This document shows, in pieces, positions 60,091 to 64,000 of a DNA stretch of 64,000 nt. The stretch is from assembly GCA_046351415.1 (NCBI GenBank), contig JAXLYO010000002.1, positions 372,001-436,000 on the forward strand, given 5' to 3'. The notes below the pieces were generated by a model. It was not told where the DNA came from. It did no database searches and saw only the letters and a program-made list of their open reading frames with translations. Origin of the DNA: JABFRG01 sp046351415. Its GTDB lineage: Bacteria; Myxococcota_A; Polyangia; Polyangiales; Polyangiaceae. A program made the position numbers and the translations under genes. The stretch's first letter is position 1; the number at the start of each line of letters is the position of its first letter.

Positions 60091-61824
60091 GACTTTTCCC
60101 GGACGGGAGCCCGTAGGGGATCCCTTCTCGGCGACGACGGTGCCGGAGACGAGGGTCGCGCGGTAGCCATCCGCATCCTGCAGGAGGCGCTTGCCGCCTG
60201 CGGGAAGGTCGTGGACGAGGCGCGGCTTCAGGAGGCGCAGCTTCGCCATGTCGATGACGTTGAGGTCGGCCTTCTTTCCGACCGCAAGCTCTCCGCGGTC
60301 ACGGAAGCCCATGTAATCGGCGTTGCGCTTCGAGAGGCCGTGCACGACGAACTCGAGCGGAAGGCCTTCCTTACGGTCGCGAGCCCAGTGACTGAGCATG
60401 AACGTGGGGAAGCTGGCGTCGCAAACCGTTCCGACGTGCGCGCCGGCGTCGCTGAGCCCGAACAGAGCGCGCGGATGGGTCAGCATGGTGCGGACGTTGT
60501 CCAAGCTGAACTCGGTGTAGTTGTAGAGCGGGAAGTAGAGCGTCTCGCCGGCGGCCAGGAGGTCGTAGAGGTGCTCGAGGACGGGCATCTTCTTGGCGTA
60601 GGACTCGGCGTAGACCGAGTCTTCCAGCTTGGGCTCGTAGTTCATCTTCTCGCCGAGCTTGAAGAGGCGGAGCGAGATTTGTTCGAGGCGCTCCAAGAGT
60701 TCGTCGACGAGCGGCGGGATCGAGTTGTCCCCTGCGACGCGGTGATGCTTCTCTTGCAGAAGCTTCGCCTTGAAGGCCGGATCTTGCATGCGTCGCAGAC
60801 GTTCCTCGAGTGGCAAGTCGGCGATCGCCCGATAGCTCGGGAAGCCGAGGAACGGATGGAAGGTCGTATCGAGGCCGAGAAGCACGCCGATTGCACGAGC
60901 CCCCGCCTGAACGTAGAGCGGAAGTCCTTTGGCGACGCCCGCCTCGACCTCGCCCAGAATCCGCTTCCACTGGAGCGGCTCCTTGTCGCGCTGCATGAGG
61001 GACATCGAGAGGCGGTGTCCGCCCGCAGCTTCCGCCAGAGCCCGTACGACCCCGAACTCACGTTCGAAATGCTCGGGACCATGGTTCATGTCGAAGTCAG
61101 ACACGACTTGCGCGACGCCGTGCGAGAGCCCTTGGAACGCGGACCCGAGGATCGCGAGCTCCTTCGCCTCGACGAAGGCCGCCGGCGTGTCTGCACCGCG
61201 CGCGGACTTGTGATTGTCGGAGCGCCCCGTGCTGAACCCGACGGCCCCCGCGACCAGGGCTTCGCGCAAACACGCGGCCATCAGCTTGGCGTCCTCGTCC
61301 GTCGCGGCCTCACGATTGAGGCCGCGCTCGCCCATGATGAAAACGCGCAGAGCATCGTGAGGAACCTGCGTGGCAATGTCGATGGAGCGCGGCATCTTCG
61401 CGAGCGCATCCATGTACTCTGCAAACGATTCCCAGTTCCACTTCAGGCCCTCGGCGAGCGCAGCGCCCGGAATGTCCTCGACGCCTTCCATGAGTTCGAT
61501 GAGGCGCTCTCGGTGCTCCTTGCGTGCCGGCGCAAAGCCAATGCCGCAGTTGCCCATCACGCAGGTGGTCACACCGTGAAGGAGCGAAGGAGTGAGCTCC
61601 GGATCCCACGTCGCCTGCCCGTCATAGTGCGTATGCACATCGACGAACCCCGGCGTCACGATGGCGCCTTCCGCATCGATCGAGCGCTTCGCCGCGGCGC
61701 CGCCGAGCTCGCCGGAGCTGCCGATCGCCGCAATGCGTCCGTCTGAGATCGCGACGTCCGCGCGACGCGGAGCCGATCCCGTTCCGTCCACTACGAGGCC
61801 ACCGGTTACGATGCAGTCATACAT
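60076..61824 (-). CDS. N-acyl-D-amino-acid deacylase (D-aminoacylase), amidohydrolase family
   Basis: This 582-residue zinc amidohydrolase should release acid from N-acyl-D-amino acids. It has the N-terminal beta-sandwich and strand (IVTGGLVVDGTG), the metal motif HTHYDGQATWDPEL, the Cys region VMGNCGIGFAP, and the C-terminal GVIDHAD-free ending typical of this subgroup (GELAVGKKADLNVIDM). ATG at 61824 with AAGGAG nine bases upstream; a GTG at 61845 lies before that ribosome site and is less likely. It interrupts the mdh-sucCD order. The 35-bp repeat begins in its last codons. Confidence 0.88.
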   Translation of the reverse strand: MYDCIVTGGLVVDGTGSAPRRADVAISDGRIAAIGSSGELGGAAAKRSIDAEGAIVTPGFVDVHTHYDGQATWDPELTPSLLHGVTTCVMGNCGIGFAPARKEHRERLIELMEGVEDIPGAALAEGLKWNWESFAEYMDALAKMPRSIDIATQVPHDALRVFIMGERGLNREAATDEDAKLMAACLREALVAGAVGFSTGRSDNHKSARGADTPAAFVEAKELAILGSAFQGLSHGVAQVVSDFDMNHGPEHFEREFGVVRALAEAAGGHRLSMSLMQRDKEPLQWKRILGEVEAGVAKGLPLYVQAGARAIGVLLGLDTTFHPFLGFPSYRAIADLPLEERLRRMQDPAFKAKLLQEKHHRVAGDNSIPPLVDELLERLEQISLRLFKLGEKMNYEPKLEDSVYAESYAKKMPVLEHLYDLLAAGETLYFPLYNYTEFSLDNVRTMLTHPRALFGLSDAGAHVGTVCDASFPTFMLSHWARDRKEGLPLEFVVHGLSKRNADYMGFRDRGELAVGKKADLNVIDMAKLRLLKPRLVHDLPAGGKRLLQDADGYRATLVSGTVVAEKGSPTGSRPGKVVRFA

Positions 61825-61914
61825 GAGGGAAACTCCTTTTGGCACTCAGTGCCAGTTTCTAGGAGAAAATCTGACACGTCGTCTGACACCGCGCAACCCC
61901 GCGGTGCATAAAAA

Positions 61915-61940
61915 AAGCCGCCTCTCAAGAGAAGCGGCTT
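61915..61940 (-). terminator. rho-independent terminator of mdh
   Basis: A strong stem (AAGCCGC with GCGGCTT, plus an inner TCTC/GAGA helix) follows the mdh stop by 40 bases. On the reverse strand it is followed by a run of seven T. It should end mdh before the D-aminoacylase gene, so these are separate transcripts. Confidence 0.9.
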
Positions 61941-61980
61941 CTTTCGCGAGCGCAAGCTCTATCGCTTGCCCCTGGGGGGG

Positions 61981-62916
61981 TTACGGCGTCTTTTTGCAGA
62001 CGTCGACGACCGCCTGAACGCTGTCGGCGCTCTTCTTGAGCATGCCCTTCTCCTCTTCGGTGAGGGGGATCTCGATGATCTTCTCGACGCCGCCGGCTCC
62101 GATGATGCAGGGCACGCCCATGAACATGTCCTTGTAGCCGAACTGTCCATCGAGGTAGGCCGCGCACGGAAGGAGGCGCTTCTGGTCGAGGAGGTAGGCT
62201 TCCGCCATCGCGACCGCACTCGTGGCGGGCGCGTAGTACGCGCTCGTGCCCATGAGGTTCACGATCTCGCCGCCGCCCTTGCGGGTGCGCTCGACGATCG
62301 CTGCGAGCTTGTCCTTGGCGATGAGGGTCGTCGCCGGGACGCCGTTGATGGTCGTCATCGAGAGCACGGGGACCATGTCGTCGCCGTGACCACCGAGCAC
62401 CATCGCGCGAACGTCTTTGATGCTCACGTTCGCTTCGCGAGCGAGGAAGCACTGGAAGCGCGCCGAGTCGAGCACGCCGGCCATGCCCGCGACCATGCCC
62501 TTCTTGCAGCCCGTCACGCGCTGGTATTCGAACACCATCGCGTCGAGCGGATTCGAGATCACGATGGCGAATGCGTTCGGGCAGTACTTCTTCGCGTTGT
62601 TCGCGACGTCGCGGATGATGGGCAGGTTCGTCGCGACGAGGTCGTCACGCGATTGGCCCGGCTTCCGCGGGATGCCGGCGGTGATGATGAGGACGTCGGC
62701 GCCCTCGAGGTCGGCCCAGCTCGAGGTGCCGCGGATGTTCGAGTCATAGCCGAGGACCGAGCCGTTCTGCTCGAGGTCGAGAGCCTTGCCCTTGGCGAAA
62801 TTCTCTTTGGCCGCGATATCGAAGAGCCAAACGTCGCCGAGTTCCTCATTGGCGCACAGACGCGCGAGTTCACCACCGATATTGCCTGCTCCGATGAGTC
62901 CGATCTTCTTGCGCAT
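61981..62916 (-). CDS. mdh: malate dehydrogenase (LDH-like type)
   Basis: Mdh oxidises malate to oxaloacetate with NAD in the TCA cycle. It has 311 residues: NAD motif GLIGAGNIGG, ITAGIPRKPGQSRDDL (the Arg of the malate loop), VISNPLDAM, and the catalytic His in VLGGHGDDMVP. ATG at 62916 has AAGGAG at the right distance; a GTG at 62925 overlaps that site. It has its own terminator. Confidence 0.96.
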   Translation of the reverse strand: MRKKIGLIGAGNIGGELARLCANEELGDVWLFDIAAKENFAKGKALDLEQNGSVLGYDSNIRGTSSWADLEGADVLIITAGIPRKPGQSRDDLVATNLPIIRDVANNAKKYCPNAFAIVISNPLDAMVFEYQRVTGCKKGMVAGMAGVLDSARFQCFLAREANVSIKDVRAMVLGGHGDDMVPVLSMTTINGVPATTLIAKDKLAAIVERTRKGGGEIVNLMGTSAYYAPATSAVAMAEAYLLDQKRLLPCAAYLDGQFGYKDMFMGVPCIIGAGGVEKIIEIPLTEEEKGMLKKSADSVQAVVDVCKKTP

Positions 62917-63111
62917 GGACGACACTCCTTAGGTCTTGCCTGGGGGGTCCGGTGTGGGCCGCCAAGGCGGACTCAGGTCAATAGTCCAATGCGGCGGACC
63001 TGTGAAGCCTCCCAGCCTCGAATCTGCGAGGAAATCCACGGGTCGCACGAAACGCAGGGTCTCCGCCGAATCGAGACCGATGGTCCGTCCATCCTCGGAC
63101 GCGCCATCCGG

Positions 63112-63154
63112 TTTCCATTCAGACACATGTTCCTTCCATTCAGACACGTGTTCC
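63112..63154. repeat. two direct repeats, 21 bp at 22-bp period
   Basis: Two near-identical copies starting at 63112 and 63134 each read TTCCATTCAGACAC, then A or G, then TGTTCC. They lie in the mdh-to-63207 divergent gap, about 55 bases before the next start codon. Spacing of about two helix turns suggests a protein site or a local duplication. Confidence 0.65.
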
Positions 63155-63206
63155 ATTGGGTTTTGTTGGCTTCTCGCGAGAAGAACGGTAACTCTTGTAA
63201 GATCGG

Positions 63207-63794
63207 ATGGCCGCTTCGAAGCCTAAATTAGTCGTGCCGGTCGCCCCCGCGACGGATACCGCCGAAGCAAAGGTCATCTGGTGCACGCACGAACATGGGC
63301 TCGCCATCGTCAAGAACGTCGCGGTGTTTCGCGACGAAGTGACGCCGGCCCCTTCGGCGGTCTACGCGCTACGCGATCAGCTCTTGCTGCTCGGCAAAGA
63401 GTATCCCGAGGCAGGCGTCGTACTTTTCTACGTATCGCCCGACGTGGAGGCCGAGTATCCGGACGAGCCGACACGCGCGGCGTTTCTCGACCTCCTTCGT
63501 TCGTCCCGCGGCGTCCTTCGCGGTACGGTCTATTCGGTGCTTCGCGGCGGCCTCATGGGCGTCACGGTCCGCGCACTCGCCCGCGCCATCCTGCATGCAG
63601 CCCGCGTCGGTGAATCGAGCGCCGTCGTGAGTTCTCTCGACGAAGCGGGAGCTTGGGCCGAAGCACGCTCCCTTGCCCGTGCCGCGGACCTCATCTCGAC
63701 GTGGCATCAGCTCGGCATCTACGCAACGCAGCCGAGCGGTGCGAGGCCAGCCCAGCCGCCCCCGCCGAGTTCGCGCCCACCGTCTGAGGAATGA
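63207..63794 (+). CDS. hypothetical protein, paralog of the next gene
   Basis: This 195-residue soluble protein is not in a family I can name. Alternating strands and helices (LAIVKNVAVFRDE, AGVVLFYVSPD, RGVLRGTVYSVL, ARAILHAAR, SLDEAGAWAEA) recall an STAS/SpoIIAA-like fold. The C-terminal tail is Pro-rich. ATG at 63207. The following gene encodes a similar N-terminus (NVLVFRDGSMPT), so the two look like a tandem duplication. Confidence 0.7.
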   Translation: MAASKPKLVVPVAPATDTAEAKVIWCTHEHGLAIVKNVAVFRDEVTPAPSAVYALRDQLLLLGKEYPEAGVVLFYVSPDVEAEYPDEPTRAAFLDLLRSSRGVLRGTVYSVLRGGLMGVTVRALARAILHAARVGESSAVVSSLDEAGAWAEARSLARAADLISTWHQLGIYATQPSGARPAQPPPPSSRPPSEE

Positions 63795-63840
63795 TGGTTC
63801 GCCCTGGCCTCCGTAAGTGATAACCTCGGGGGTTCATCCA

Positions 63841-64000
63841 ATGGGACCTCGCCTTCACGCGGAGCAACCGAACCAGCCCGAAGTCCGCTGGGCCACGCCT
63901 GCCAATGCCCTCGCGCGCATCGGCAACGTGCTCGTGTTTCGCGACGGCTCGATGCCGACGGTCAACGACGCGAAGCGACTCCACGCCGAAATTCTCGCCG
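63841..64000 (+). CDS. hypothetical protein, paralog of upstream gene, cut by window end
   Basis: The ATG at 63841 opens a frame that runs past base 64000 (53 codons seen). The part NALARIGNVLVFRDG aligns with GLAIVKNVAVFRDE of the preceding gene, with the same spacing to the next helix. The rest is outside the window. Confidence 0.6.
   Translation, partial: MGPRLHAEQPNQPEVRWATPANALARIGNVLVFRDGSMPTVNDAKRLHAEILA

Noticed and set aside
59839..61746. 635-codon forward frame through the 35-bp repeat and antisense to the D-aminoacylase
   Set aside because: The repeat gives an Arg/Ser-rich periodic peptide in this frame, but it is antisense to a clear enzyme gene and has no ribosome site.
1..64000. 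tRNA, rRNA, IS elements, phage or toxin-antitoxin genes
   Set aside because: I looked in the gaps on both strands and saw no cloverleaf, rRNA motif, transposase or integrase motif. A tRNAscan or IS search would be decisive.

Overview
The window is GC-rich, densely coded chromosomal DNA on both strands. Several features point to a deltaproteobacterial-type myxobacterium (Myxococcota, most like the Polyangiales): two cytosolic eukaryote-like Ser/Thr kinases (one carrying FHA), many short lipoproteins with Ser/Thr/Pro/Ala-rich linkers, Cys-rich 'C-x-C' lipoproteins, an HD-GYP response regulator, frequent GTG and TTG starts, and ATGA overlaps. This placement is an inference from gene content; there is no rRNA gene to confirm it. 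I found no rRNA, tRNA, CRISPR array, insertion sequence or prophage gene.

Layout: 1-6368 holds the 3' part of an acyl-CoA carboxylase carboxyltransferase gene, two hypotheticals, a reverse-strand HARE-HTH/Mrr-like protein and a CPBP membrane protease. 6376-11134 is a coupled block glnE-frmA-frmB (GS adenylyltransferase plus glutathione-dependent formaldehyde oxidation). 11332-18252 has a CD225-like membrane protein, a DUF2752 protein, a Ser/Thr kinase, a DUF4382 lipoprotein, a second CPBP protease, an HD-GYP regulator and lipB. 18203-23599 is an envelope region: TPR protein, M23 endopeptidase, MCE (MlaD-like) protein, M15 peptidase and a duplicated Cys-rich lipoprotein. 23651-32659 is the yceD-rpmF and fabD-fabG-acpP-fabF-rpiB-nrdR-ribD region, interrupted by two lipoproteins, a hypothetical and a sirtuin where plsX-fabH usually lie.

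32666-37000 has a ferritin-like lipoprotein, def, and an FHA protein fused to a CpaF-like domain that has lost its ATPase motifs. 37103-38611 is a multi-pass GT-C-like protein. From 48926 down to 38655 runs a long co-directional reverse-strand set: SH3-like lipoprotein, TlpA-like thioredoxin, GT4 glycosyltransferase, alaS, kinase-FHA-GGDEF-like protein, a TM protein, HMG-CoA lyase, DUF192 lipoprotein and cyclophilin. It ends at a hairpin terminator. 48939-51358 is dapE-dapD-ndk on the reverse strand. 51601-57687 contains an FAD oxidoreductase, lipoproteins, a membrane protein and a PLD-family protein. 57817-62916 is the TCA block sucD-sucC-(D-aminoacylase)-mdh on the reverse strand, with a four-copy 35-bp tandem repeat between sucC and the aminoacylase. 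The right end has two tandem paralogous genes of unknown function, the second cut by the window edge.

The most unusual items are the FHA-CpaF pseudo-ATPase, the HARE-HTH protein with a degenerate Mrr nuclease domain, the kinase-FHA-degenerate GGDEF fusion, the 35-bp repeat that copies a stop-codon region, and a glycosyltransferase whose only plausible full-length start is CTG.
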